Source: Acidiphilium multivorum AIU301 | GTDB taxonomy: Bacteria > Pseudomonadota > Alphaproteobacteria > Acetobacterales > Acetobacteraceae | NCBI RefSeq assembly: GCF_000202835.1 | Contig: NC_015186.1 | Span: 310,001-374,000 of the forward strand | Length of the DNA stretch: 64,000 nt | Direction of reading: 5' to 3' | Part shown: positions 44,708-53,285 of the stretch, one piece after another | Numbering within the stretch: the first letter of the stretch is position 1 | How the letters are laid out: the number at the start of each line of letters is the position of its first letter | The notes under the pieces: generated by a model | What the model was told of the DNA's origin: nothing | Seen by the model: the letters and a program-made list of their open reading frames with translations, nothing else | Database searches by the model: none | Program-made: the position numbers and the translations under genes

Positions 44708-44726
44708 GTAATGACAATCGCGTTAC
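44708..44726. promoter_or_regulatory. Candidate operator before the antitoxin gene
   Basis: GTAATG and CGTTAC form an imperfect inverted repeat (five of six bases pair) around a 7-base spacer, 12 bases before the chosen antitoxin start. TacA-type antitoxins repress their own promoter by binding such repeats. Binding here is not shown. Confidence 0.3.
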
Positions 44727-44737
44727 GGCGTCCTAGA

Positions 44738-45040
44738 ATGCCGATCATGAATCCCGCCAAGCAAGCCTCTGCGCCATCCTCCCGCCGCGACACGCTCAAC
44801 CTGCGGATCAAAAGCGACGATCGCGGGCTGATCGACCGCGCCGCCGCCCTGACCGGCAAGACCAAGACGGACTTCGTGATCGACGCCGCCCGCCGCGCCG
44901 CCGAAGACGCCCTGCTCGACCGCACGCTGTTTCTCGCAACTCCGGATGCGTTCGACGCCTTCCGCGCGCGCCTCGACGAACCGCCGCTGCCGAATGCCCG
45001 CCTCCAGCGCGCCCTGAAGACAACGCCGCCCTGGGAATGA
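44738..45040 (+). CDS. DUF1778 (TacA-type) antitoxin
   Basis: This 100-residue protein has a ribbon-helix-helix start (RRDTLNLRIKSDDRGLIDRAAALTGKTKTDFVIDAARRAAEDAL) and a C-terminal tail (DAFRARLDEPPLPNARLQRALKTTPPWE) of the kind that wraps and neutralises a GNAT toxin. It lies one base before the acetyltransferase gene. ATG codons at 44738 and 44747 are both plausible starts. The upstream inverted repeat supports starting after 44726. Confidence 0.88.
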   Translation: MPIMNPAKQASAPSSRRDTLNLRIKSDDRGLIDRAAALTGKTKTDFVIDAARRAAEDALLDRTLFLATPDAFDAFRARLDEPPLPNARLQRALKTTPPWE

Positions 45041-45041
45041 C

Positions 45042-45533
45042 GTGGCCCTCACCCCGCCCGAACCGCTCGCCGAGCATCACGACATCAGCGGCTTCAACTG
45101 CGGCATCGCCTCACTGGATGACTGGCTGAGGCGCCGGGCCCGCGCCAACCAGGCCGGCGGCGCGACCCGTACCTTCGTTGTGACCGAAAGCGGCCGCGTC
45201 GTCGCCTATTACGCCATCGCTTCCGGCGCCATCAGCCCGAACGGCACCTCCGGCCGCTTCCGCCGCAACATGCCCGACCCGATCCCCGTCGCCGTCCTCG
45301 CCCGCCTCGCAATCGCCACCAGCGCCCAGGGACAAGGCCTCGGCCGCGCCCTCTTCCGCGACGCCACCCTCCGCATCCTGAACGCAGCCGAAACGCTGGG
45401 GATCAGAGGCATCGTGGTGCATGCCATCTCCGACCAGGCCAAAGCCTTCTACCTCGCCCTCGGCTTCGAAGCCTCGCCGCTCGATCCGATGACGCTGATG
45501 GTCACGCTCAAGGATGTGAGAGCGGTATTATAG
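45042..45533 (+). CDS. GNAT acetyltransferase toxin (TacT-type)
   Basis: This 163-residue GNAT protein matches TacT-like toxins, which acetylate the amino group of charged tRNA and stop translation. Supporting features are FNCGIASLDDWLRRRA at the N-terminus, the acetyl-CoA pyrophosphate loop TSAQGQGLGRALF near residue 90, and the catalytic Tyr in AKAFYLALGFEASPL near residue 143. It starts with GTG directly after the antitoxin stop. The pair may stabilise the island. Confidence 0.88.
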   Translation: MALTPPEPLAEHHDISGFNCGIASLDDWLRRRARANQAGGATRTFVVTESGRVVAYYAIASGAISPNGTSGRFRRNMPDPIPVAVLARLAIATSAQGQGLGRALFRDATLRILNAAETLGIRGIVVHAISDQAKAFYLALGFEASPLDPMTLMVTLKDVRAVL

Positions 45534-45808
45534 AAATTGAGTAATCAATCTATAATTTTTTAGATTTTTGATATAATTTGACAATAATATTTAGAAATAT
45601 ACTTAAGAAGTATAAATATTGCCTACAATTGAGTAAAATATAAAATAACAAAATTCGTCATTTTGTCCAATTTTGTGCTGATATCGCGGGATGTTTCGAA
45701 GCAATAGCAGGAATTTACACCGCCCGCTCGCGGACTTCAGTAGAAAATTTATTTGTGGTCGGACTCGCCATGGCTCCATCTTATTTGGGAGTTGGAGCCT
45801 TCGGCAAA
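45534..45808. other. AT-rich non-coding stretch
   Basis: From the toxin stop to the first transposase remnant the DNA turns sharply AT-rich, most clearly at 45534-45670, in contrast to the GC-rich flanks. Several TATAAT-like hexamers are present by composition alone. No gene, tRNA or convincing repeat is seen. It probably is residue of foreign DNA. Confidence 0.6.
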
Positions 45809-46162
45809 CCCGGGGCGATTCACATCATCGAAGCCTGCTTCCGGCGGATGAAGCAGACCGGGCTCGAGGTCCGGCCGATGTATCACTGGAGCCCGCGCCG
45901 GATCGAGGCGCATGTCCGGCTCTGCGTCCTTGCCCTGCAGATACAGCGCTCGGCGGAGTTGCGCTGCGGCCTTCCCTGGGCGCGGATCGCCCACATCCTA
46001 GCCGGCCTCAAGGCGGTCCGCTATCAGATCGCCGGCCGGACTATTGTTCAGCGCACGAAAATCAGCCCCGAAGCTGCCGAGATCCTGAAAAACCTCGGAA
46101 TATCAAAGCCAAAGAAGCTGCTTACAGTCATCGAGCCGCCGCAGGCCAAGGCCGCCTCATAG
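45809..46162 (+). pseudogene. Truncated IS1634/IS4-type transposase (C-terminal part)
   Basis: About 118 residues match the end of IS1634-family transposases: IIEACFRRMKQTGLEVRPMYHWSPRRIEAHVRLCVLALQIQR, a DDE-E region typical of the family. The preceding 300 or more residues are missing and the fragment joins AT-rich DNA. It cannot encode an active enzyme. Confidence 0.7.
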
Positions 46163-46228
46163 ATACACGCCCTGATTCCGTATCGAAAATCCGCCGGAAA
46201 ATAGACAGACTTTCCTCACGTCTGCCTC

Positions 46229-46771
46229 ATGAACGCGAACCCGGGCGTGACTGAGCGCCTTAACCTCGTTAATCGGCAGATCAAGACTGTCCTACAGCGG
46301 ATCGATGGTCTGGTCGAACAACTTGCCGGACCGGAGACCGAGCCGGGGCAAGATACCGAGCAGCGCGACGCGGCAATCCTGCGCTCCTTGCCGGGGGTGG
46401 GAAGGATTGTCCTCGCCACGCTGCTCGCGGAGGCTCATCAAGCCCTCCAGGCGCGAGATTACCAGGCTTTGCGCACCTTGACCGGTGTGGCCCCGGTCAT
46501 GAAGCGGAGCGGCAGATCCTGTCGTGTGGAGATGCGTCAGGCATGTTCTGGCCGCCCGCGAACCGTCGTCTATCACTGGGCCCGCGTCGCCACCCAGCAC
46601 GACGCCCGCAGTCGCAGCCGCTACGCCGCCCTCCGAGGACGTGGCCACTCTCACGGCCCCGCCCTCAGAACCGTTGCCGATCGCCTGCTGGGCATTGCAT
46701 GCGTCATGCTCACCAACCGAACCATGTTCGATCCCGAGAAGATGCCCACCGATCGCCCAAAATCAGCTTGA
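46229..46771 (+). pseudogene. Truncated IS110-family transposase (C-terminal part)
   Basis: The 180-residue frame matches the Transposase_20 half of IS110 enzymes: a coiled lead (ERLNLVNRQIKTVLQRIDGLVEQL), helix-hairpin-helix SLPGVGRIVLATLLAEA and GVAPVMKRSGRS with the catalytic-serine region. The N-terminal DEDD domain is gone. It ends 15 bases before a run of 16 C. Confidence 0.75.
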
Positions 46772-46785
46772 TCATTGGTGGGGAG

Positions 46786-46801
46786 CCCCCCCCCCCCCCC
46801 C
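46786..46801. repeat. Homopolymer run of 16 C
   Basis: Sixteen consecutive C follow GGGGAG between the IS110 remnant and the convergent membrane-protein gene. Such a run is prone to slippage and to sequencing error. It lies outside any recognised reading frame, 25 bases after the membrane-protein stop on the opposite strand. Confidence 0.8.
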
Positions 46802-46826
46802 TTAGTCATGGCAATAGGTACGGAAC

Positions 46827-48449
46827 CTAGGGGGTATGCTGAACCGGACACACTGCTACGGGATATATAGATGTCTTGTATATTGAGCAATTCTCGTAAT
46901 TGACTGTAACGCCATAATGTGCTGGCAATTCGCGATCATTTTTTATTTCTGCGGCATCCGTCAAATAATATATATTCTTGTAATCAAGGAGAGGCCTTAG
47001 ATACTTTTTCTGAAACTTCTGGGTTATTCCGAGATGTTCTGGTAATCCGATGATCCTGTCATCAAGCGGAAAATAGGGAAGTATAAACCCTAACGGACGA
47101 AAACCAACAATTAAAAGAGCATTGTTGTATGACTTAAATTCTCTCTTACTTGCGCCAAAGTATGACGAAGAGAATGCCTCACGACCCCAGTTAGAATCAG
47201 GCAAGCTATAGGCCGCGGCTGTGGCCACAAGTAAGGCTGCAGCCACATAGGTCATGCTGTGATGTCGCCAATGCATGATTAATCTGCCCCATCGAACCAG
47301 CAGGACCAAGAGAATAGTTGGGAAAATCATTTCAGCGGCAGCAAAATATCGATAATATGAAAATACTTCTTCCCAAACAAAGAAAGATCCAGCAAAAAAA
47401 CTAAGAACAAAAAATATATCATATAGTTCATTATTCTTGATTTTTTTGAAATATAAATACAATAATATTGATGGAGAAATTATAAAATAAAGAGCAGGGA
47501 AAATTGTTCTAAATGGAATTTCCATGCCTATTATATGTTGTTGATTTGGTTTCGGATGATGACGAACAACAAATTCGAATGGCAAAGTAATATATCCAAT
47601 TAAATTTTGAGGAAACCAACGCTCATCACGAATCGCATAGTTGCCAATATATGGAGAATGAAATATATTATTAAAATACGGAAATATAGGGTTTTTGTAC
47701 GTCAGAAAAAGTAAATATCCTATATTAAAATATAATAAAACGAATCCAGATAAAAATGAAAAACAGAATATAGTTTCAACTATGACGAGTCGACGAATAT
47801 TAAATTTGTATCGATAGAGGGTGGTCAGAATGAAAGCGAAAACAAAGCCAACTGCATAGATCATGTTGGTGAATTTTAATCCGGCCACAAAGCCCACAAG
47901 GAGCCCGGCGAAGAAAAGGTATATCAGTCTATCCCGCTCCTGACTGATCAATGAAAAAAAAATTGCAAGTATAATGGGTGAAGCGAGTAAGGTATCACCC
48001 ATAGTGCCCCCAATTTCTGACCAAAAAATGGGACCAATAATCGCTGATATTGCCGCGACAGATGATAGGATAAGCCGCGTACGAATATTGTATATTTTGA
48101 GTAGATGAAAGCAGAGCAGCCAAGCAGCAGAAATTCCTAATGATTGAAATCCGGCGATAATTAGATTTACCGTCAATGGAGCAAAATTTTTAATAAGTAA
48201 ATAATAGAAGAAATTTAATCTAGGGTCTAGATATGATTGTTCTGTGCATAGAGAGTCTTGTATCAATTTTCCATGCGCCCAAAGATACCCATTGTAGAAA
48301 TGATAATTCAAGAGGTCCCAATTGATGTCGGCGCCGAGTGACCTAGCAATTATGCACACAACCGCTGCATTCGTTAAAAGAACAGTCATGCCGATTATCA
48401 CGGAGGCAACCGGGCGAATCCGACCAAACGAAACGGTAATTCGATGCAT
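46827..48449 (-). CDS. Multi-spanning membrane protein, GT-C glycosyltransferase-like
   Basis: This 540-residue protein has at least ten hydrophobic segments. An early luminal-type loop ADINWDLLNYHFYNGYLWAHGKLIQD (near residue 33) recalls polyprenol-sugar-using GT-C enzymes, in which an Asp near the first loop is catalytic. A soluble C-terminal tail of about 100 residues follows. The start at 48449 has GGGAG five bases upstream and beats a GTG at 48557. Base composition is far more AT-rich than its neighbours, with many AAA, AAT and TTA codons, which indicates transfer from a low-GC source. A role in polysaccharide synthesis is inferred from the nearby cluster. Confidence 0.7.
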   Translation of the reverse strand: MHRITVSFGRIRPVASVIIGMTVLLTNAAVVCIIARSLGADINWDLLNYHFYNGYLWAHGKLIQDSLCTEQSYLDPRLNFFYYLLIKNFAPLTVNLIIAGFQSLGISAAWLLCFHLLKIYNIRTRLILSSVAAISAIIGPIFWSEIGGTMGDTLLASPIILAIFFSLISQERDRLIYLFFAGLLVGFVAGLKFTNMIYAVGFVFAFILTTLYRYKFNIRRLVIVETIFCFSFLSGFVLLYFNIGYLLFLTYKNPIFPYFNNIFHSPYIGNYAIRDERWFPQNLIGYITLPFEFVVRHHPKPNQQHIIGMEIPFRTIFPALYFIISPSILLYLYFKKIKNNELYDIFFVLSFFAGSFFVWEEVFSYYRYFAAAEMIFPTILLVLLVRWGRLIMHWRHHSMTYVAAALLVATAAAYSLPDSNWGREAFSSSYFGASKREFKSYNNALLIVGFRPLGFILPYFPLDDRIIGLPEHLGITQKFQKKYLRPLLDYKNIYYLTDAAEIKNDRELPAHYGVTVNYENCSIYKTSIYPVAVCPVQHTP

Positions 48450-48603
48450 GCTGTCTCCCAGTGCTCTCGTCCTGACTGAAGGTCGGACTGAAAAATGATA
48501 GTTGAACGATTTTAGTAGGTTATGATTCAGTTCGTTTGCGATGACGAGCGGAGACACGATGGCCTAGACTAAAATCGCCCGGCAACGATATTGCAGGGCC
48601 GAA

Positions 48604-48657
48604 TTGCGCTACGCAAGAGACCTCACCGATGCCGAATGGGCCTTCATTGAACCGTTA
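48604..48657 (+). pseudogene. 5' fragment of an IS5-family transposase, interrupted by IS630
   Basis: A TTG-initiated frame reads MRYARDLTDAEWAFIEPL, the start of IS5-family transposases common in Acetobacteraceae (IS1031-like). It is cut at a TA by the IS630 element. The frame resumes across the element at 51037 with MPTPSQRG, then loses similarity. Only about 26 codons remain. Confidence 0.75.
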
Positions 48658-49069
48658 GAGCGGCTTTCGACCGGTCTGAATCGCGAGGGATTCCCATTGG
48701 CGTTGATTTCTGATTCAGAATCGGTGCTGGTGAAGGAGGCCGGCATGGATGGGCCAACCACTATCGATGGATCTTCGTCGGCGGCTTTTGGCGGCGATTG
48801 ATGAGGGGATGAGTTGCCGGGCAGCGGCAGCCCGCTTTGGAGTGGCGCCGGCGACGGCAATCCGCTGGCGAGCGCAGCGTCGCGATACCGGCAGCTTTGC
48901 TCCGAAGCCTCAGGGTGGCGACACGCGCTCACGTCGGGTTGAGGAACGGCGGGCGGACATTCTCGCAATCTGGGAAACGCGTAAGGACATCTCGCTTGCA
49001 GAGCTGCGCCTGGCGCTGATCGAGGTCGGCTTGCACGTCTCGGTGGCCGGGCTTCACCGCTTCTTCATC

Positions 49070-50389
49070 GGCAGTGTCAGGAATTCCGTGTATGGGCGGC
49101 GGTTGAACATCAGGCCGCCAGGGCTCTTACGAAGCGATCGCCGAAGATGACGGCGAACTGAGCCTTTGCCATAGCCCATTCTCGAGGTGGCATCACCCAC
49201 TCTTTTTCGGATCGGTTCAGGATCAGATAGAGCAGCTTGGCCGCGGCCTCATCGCTGGGGAAATGGCCGCGCGCGCGGATGGCCCGGCGCAGCTTGGAAT
49301 TCAAAGCTTCTATGGCGTTCGTTGTATAAATGATCCGACGAACGTCGCCCGGAAAGCCGAAGAAAGGGATGACTTCCTGCCATACCCGGCGCCAGCTCTG
49401 GCCGATGGCGGGGTATTTCTGGCCCCATGGACCGGCCTCGAAATCGGCGAGAGCGGCCTCGGCGGCCCTGGCATCAACGGCCCGGTAGATGTCCTTGAGG
49501 GCGGTGGCCACCGCCTTGCGGTCCTTGTAGGACACGAAATCCATCGAATTCCGGAGCAGATGGACGATGCAGGTCTGCACGATCGTCTCGGGAAAGACGG
49601 CCGTGATCGCCTCCGGGAACCCCTTGAGGCCATCGACCACCGCCAGCAGGATGTCCTCGACGCCGCGGTTCTTCAGCTCGTTCATCACGCGCAGCCAGAA
49701 TTTGGCGCCTTCGTTCTGCTCGATCCACATCCCGAGTACGACCTTCGTCCCGTCGGCCATAACCCCCAGCGCGATATGGATCGCCTTGTTGCGGACCTCG
49801 CCCTCGTCGCGGATCTTCACCCGGATGGCATCGAAGAATACCAGCGGATAGACCGGGTCCAGCGGACGCTGCTGCCAGGATGTCACCTCGTCCAGAACCG
49901 CATCGGTGATCGTGCTGATCAGCTCCGCCGAGGCATCCATGCCGTAGATCTCGCGCAGATGTTCCGCGATCTCCCGGGTGCTCATCCCCCGCGCATACAT
50001 CGAGATGATCTTGTCATCGAAGCCTGGAAACCGGCGCTGGCATTTGGCGATCAGCTGCGGATCAAAGCTACCCGCACGGTCTCGCGGGATCGCAATCTCG
50101 ATCTTCCCCGTGCCGGTCGACACCGACTTGCGGCCATAGCCGTTGCGGCTGTTCTCCGCCTCCGCTTCGTCGCTCAGATGGTAATCCATCTCCGCGCTCA
50201 GGGCCCGCTCCGCCAGAGCCTTCTTCAGCGCGTTCACCAGATCCCCGGAATTCAGCGCTGCCCCCGCGTCTCCCCCAGCCAGAAGCTGGTCCAGCAATTC
50301 GTCCGGGATCGCCGGCGCTCTCCGTCGTGCCATATGGGTCTTCCTTTCTACCCACTATGCCACTCACACACGAAATTCAGCACACTGCC
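49070..50389 (-). mobile_element. IS256-family insertion sequence (copy A)
   Basis: A 1320-bp element with inverted ends GGCAGTGTCAGGAATTCCGTG and GGCAGTGTGCTGAATTTCGTG. It is flanked by the perfect 8-bp direct repeat TCTTCATC (49062-49069 and 50390-50397), the duplication size of this family. It carries one intact transposase gene and lies within the IS630 transposase gene. Confidence 0.93.
49110..50333 (-). CDS. IS256-family transposase (copy A)
   Basis: This 407-residue mutator-type transposase has the DDE residues in FFDAIRVKIRD near residue 168, VVDGLKGFPEA near residue 235 and TTNAIEALNSKLRRA near residue 345. The family signature around the second Asp and the HLLRNSMDFVSYKDRK segment are clear. 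It is full length and looks functional. It shares the family, but not close identity, with the transposase at 59239-60510. Confidence 0.95.
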   Translation of the reverse strand: MARRRAPAIPDELLDQLLAGGDAGAALNSGDLVNALKKALAERALSAEMDYHLSDEAEAENSRNGYGRKSVSTGTGKIEIAIPRDRAGSFDPQLIAKCQRRFPGFDDKIISMYARGMSTREIAEHLREIYGMDASAELISTITDAVLDEVTSWQQRPLDPVYPLVFFDAIRVKIRDEGEVRNKAIHIALGVMADGTKVVLGMWIEQNEGAKFWLRVMNELKNRGVEDILLAVVDGLKGFPEAITAVFPETIVQTCIVHLLRNSMDFVSYKDRKAVATALKDIYRAVDARAAEAALADFEAGPWGQKYPAIGQSWRRVWQEVIPFFGFPGDVRRIIYTTNAIEALNSKLRRAIRARGHFPSDEAAAKLLYLILNRSEKEWVMPPREWAMAKAQFAVIFGDRFVRALAA

Positions 50390-51036
50390 TCTTCATCCGC
50401 CGCGGCATGACGCGTAAAAAAAGACAGGCCACGCCATCGAGCAGGATCGCCCCGATATCCTGAAACAGCGCCAGGACTGGTTCGATAGCCAGTTCGATCT
50501 GGACCCGGATCGCCTCGTCTTTATCGACGAAACCTGGACCGCCACCAACATGACCCGCAGCCATGGCCGCTGCGCCAGGGGCGAACGTCTGCGGATGGGC
50601 TTCCCACACGGTCACCGCAAGACCACCACGTTGGTGGCGGGGCTGCGCATGACCGGGATGGTCGCGCCGATGGTGCTGGACGGCCCCCTCAACGGCGACT
50701 GGTTCGAGGCATATGTCACCAAAGTTCTCACACCCGAACTGCGGCCCGGCGACGTGGTCATCATGGACAATCTGTCGAGCCACAAGCGTGACGCGGTGCG
50801 TGAACGGATCGAAGCGGCCGGCGCAACCCTGCGCTTCCTCCCGCCCTATAGTCCCGACTTCAATCCGATCGAGAAGGCGTTCGCGCGGCTCAAGGCCATC
50901 CTCAGAAAGATCGGAGAGCGAACCGTCTCCGGCCTATGGGACCTGATCGGCAGGCTCGTCGACAGCTTCCAGCACCGCGAATGCGCCAACTACTTCAGCT
51001 CATGCGGATATGACCCGGAATGATCGGAATACGCTC

Positions 51037-51298
51037 TAATGCCGACGCCGTCGCAACGGGGGTTGTTAGTGTTTGAATCGCGCCGAGAACCCCGGAGGGA
51101 GGCATCCAACTCTTGAGCCGGATGGAGCAATGGAAAAGCGGAAGACATCGGTGCGTTATTCGCCCGGGATTCCGAGATTAATCAGCCCGCCGATTCCGAC
51201 TTTTATTCGCCCAGGCGGGCTGGGTTTGACAAGTCGGCTTGAGGTCTATGCTAGCTCATTCAGGTTTTCTTCCTTTAGCTGATCGGGTAGCGCCCACG
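51037..51298. other. Gap after IS630: IS5 remnant, hairpin, possible promoter
   Basis: The first 24 bases continue the IS5-like transposase fragment. At 51183-51222 CAGCCCGCC pairs with GGCGGGCTG across a 22-base loop. A TTGACA at 51225-51230 is followed at 15 bases by TATGCT, a weak promoter candidate on the plus strand. No gene is supported. Confidence 0.4.
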
Positions 51299-51836
51299 TT
51301 ATACGAGCGCGTTAGCTAACGTTTCAACGACGCGCGCAACATCCGCGCTCGAGAGGGTGGGGTAGCTCGGCAGGCTGATCCCGTGCGCGGCTATCGCCTC
51401 GGAGACAGGAAAATGCTCCGAATTCGAATACATTGGCATCTGGTGCGCGCAATAAAAGACCGGGCGTGTATCCACGCCGTTCTCCTGCATGCGGCCCATC
51501 ACCTTAGTACGGTCCGTCCCTTCAGGCAGCAACAGGCTGACGAGCCAGTCGGAGCTGACCACATTGGCGGAAAGCTTCTGGAAGGATACAATATTGCCCA
51601 AACGCTCGGCGCACAGGCGCCGGTAGAGGTCGCCGATCGCGCGCTTACGCGCGAGGATCGTCGGCAAGCGTTCGATCTGCGCCAGACCTATGGCCGCGCA
51701 AATATTCGTCATACGGTAATTGAAGCCGAGTTCCACATGCCAATAGCGCTGGGTTGGTGACTGACCTTGGCCCTTGACGGTCTTGAGACGCCGGGCCAAC
51801 ACCTCGTCTTTACACACAACCATCCCTCCCTCGCCG

Positions 51837-53285
51837 CTACGGCATTCACGGATTTTACTTGCGCAGGTAGCTTGCGCCTGATTCTCCATGATTTTGAGGC
51901 TGATGGAGAAGATGGTGGCGTTACGTGCTGGAGATTTGGGTTACTTCGGAGATGCGCGACGTGCGGCGATGGGCAGCACGCTGGTTGAACGGGTGGTGGA
52001 GACCGGGTCTCTGGTCATCCGCAAGCTTGGTGGCACACGAGCGCGGGAGATTGCGATCCATCGCTTCCTGTCAGCCCCGTCGGTCACGTGTGCGGAGATG
52101 GTGGAGACGCTGGCGGATCGCACGGCCGCTGCCTGCCGGGGGCGTCGGATTGTGGCCGCGCAGGACACGACGGAGATCAATTTTTCCGGCCGTGAGGCGC
52201 GTCGCCGTGGGCTTGGACCGGCCGGTGATGGGGTATCGGCGGGATTTTTCCTGCATCCGGTGATCGCCATCGACAGTGAGACGGAGGCGGTGCTCGGCCT
52301 GGTGGACGCGAAGATCTGGACCCGTTCGGATGAGTTCGATGCGACCCCTGCACGCGAGCGGGCGCTGGAAGACAAGGAGAGCATGCGGTGGCTGGACGGT
52401 GCTGCGCGCGCCGCCGGGCGTCTGAGCGGTGCCGCCTCGGTCGTGGTCGTGGCCGACCGCGAGAGTGACATCTATGCGGGCTTTGCCAGGCGTCCGGCAT
52501 CGGTCGACCTGATCGTCCGTGCCGCCCAGGATCGTGTTCTGGATGACGGTCGCCGCCTGTTCACCGCCCCGGCAGCCTGGCCCGAACTGACCCGGACCTC
52601 GGTTCGTGTCGCCCCCTCGCGCACCGGCGTCGCCGCACGGATCGCAACCGTGGCGCTGCGGGCTGGAACAGTGACGATCCGCAGGCCGCGCCATGCCAGC
52701 GACACGGAAGGGCCAGAGCATCTGTCCCTGACCATGGTCGAGGCGCGCGAGGTTGACGGGAATGGCGAAAGCGTCCCGCTCTTGTGGCGCCTGCTGACCA
52801 CGATCGAGACCATCGACGCAGACGGTGCCGCCGAAATCGTACGCCTCTACCGGCTGAGATGGAGAATCGAGGAAGTGTTCCGGTCTTTGAAAAGTGACGG
52901 TCTCAGGCTTGAAGAAACCCAGATGCAAGATGCCGGACGGCTGTTCAAGCTGGCCCTGATCGGCCTCGCCGCTGCGACCCGCACCGTACAACTCGTCGAT
53001 GCCCGCGACGGCAGCAACCGGCCGGCAACCGATGTCATCGATCCCGGATTACTCCCGGCCGCCGATGCCATTGCCCCCACTCTCGAAGGCAAGACGCCGC
53101 GACAGAAAAACCCCCATCCACCCCGATCCCTCGCATGGCTCGCCTGGATCATCGCCCGCCTCGGCGGCTGGAATTGCTACTACAAGCCGCCAGGACCAAA
53201 GACCATGCGCGCAGGGTGGGCACGCTTCGCTTCTATGGCCACAGGCTTCTTCATCGCAGCTCAGTCAAATCCGTGAATCCCGTAG
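51837..53285 (+). mobile_element. IS4-family insertion sequence
   Basis: A 1449-bp element with ends CTACGGCATTCACGGATTT and the inverted copy CTACGGGATTCACGGATTT. It is flanked by the perfect 9-bp repeat CCCTCGCCG (51828-51836 and 53286-53294), as expected of IS50-like IS4 elements. One intact transposase gene fills it. Confidence 0.93.
51888..53276 (+). CDS. IS4-family transposase
   Basis: This 462-residue DDE transposase resembles the Tn5/IS50 group. It has an N-terminal DNA-binding part (FLSAPSVTCAEMVETLADRT), first Asp in AAQDTTEINFSG near residue 93, second Asp in VVVADRESDIYAGF near residue 191, and the YREK-like box YRLRWRIEEVFRSLKSDGL near residue 320. Length is standard and no defect is seen, so it is probably active. 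Confidence 0.92.
   Translation: MILRLMEKMVALRAGDLGYFGDARRAAMGSTLVERVVETGSLVIRKLGGTRAREIAIHRFLSAPSVTCAEMVETLADRTAAACRGRRIVAAQDTTEINFSGREARRRGLGPAGDGVSAGFFLHPVIAIDSETEAVLGLVDAKIWTRSDEFDATPARERALEDKESMRWLDGAARAAGRLSGAASVVVVADRESDIYAGFARRPASVDLIVRAAQDRVLDDGRRLFTAPAAWPELTRTSVRVAPSRTGVAARIATVALRAGTVTIRRPRHASDTEGPEHLSLTMVEAREVDGNGESVPLLWRLLTTIETIDADGAAEIVRLYRLRWRIEEVFRSLKSDGLRLEETQMQDAGRLFKLALIGLAAATRTVQLVDARDGSNRPATDVIDPGLLPAADAIAPTLEGKTPRQKNPHPPRSLAWLAWIIARLGGWNCYYKPPGPKTMRAGWARFASMATGFFIAAQSNP

Larger units (their letters stand above)
48749..51023 (+). pseudogene. IS630 transposase gene split by IS256 insertion
   Basis: The N-terminal 107 codons (48749-49069) have the IS630 helix-turn-helix (AAIDEGMSCRAAAARFGVAPATAIRWRAQ). 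The C-terminal part (50398-51023) has the DDE domain: FIDETWTATNMTR, DNLSSHK and PPYSPDFNPIEKAFARLK. The parts are separated by the IS256 element. Even when joined, the frame changes at a run of seven A (50416-50422), needing a -1 shift, as known in some IS630 elements. In its present form it is inactive. Confidence 0.8.
48658..51036 (+). mobile_element. IS630-family element carrying a nested IS256-family element
   Basis: The element begins GAGCGGCTTTCGACC and ends with the inverted copy GAGCGTATTCCGATC (11 of 15 bases alike). It is flanked by TA on both sides (48656-48657 and 51037-51038), the usual IS630 target duplication. Without the nested element and one copy of its 8-bp duplication it is about 1.05 kb. 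It lies inside an IS5-like transposase fragment. Confidence 0.8.

Noticed and set aside
45691-46254. A 187-residue plus-strand frame overlapping the IS1634 remnant
   Set aside because: The transposase similarity is in another frame; this one has none.
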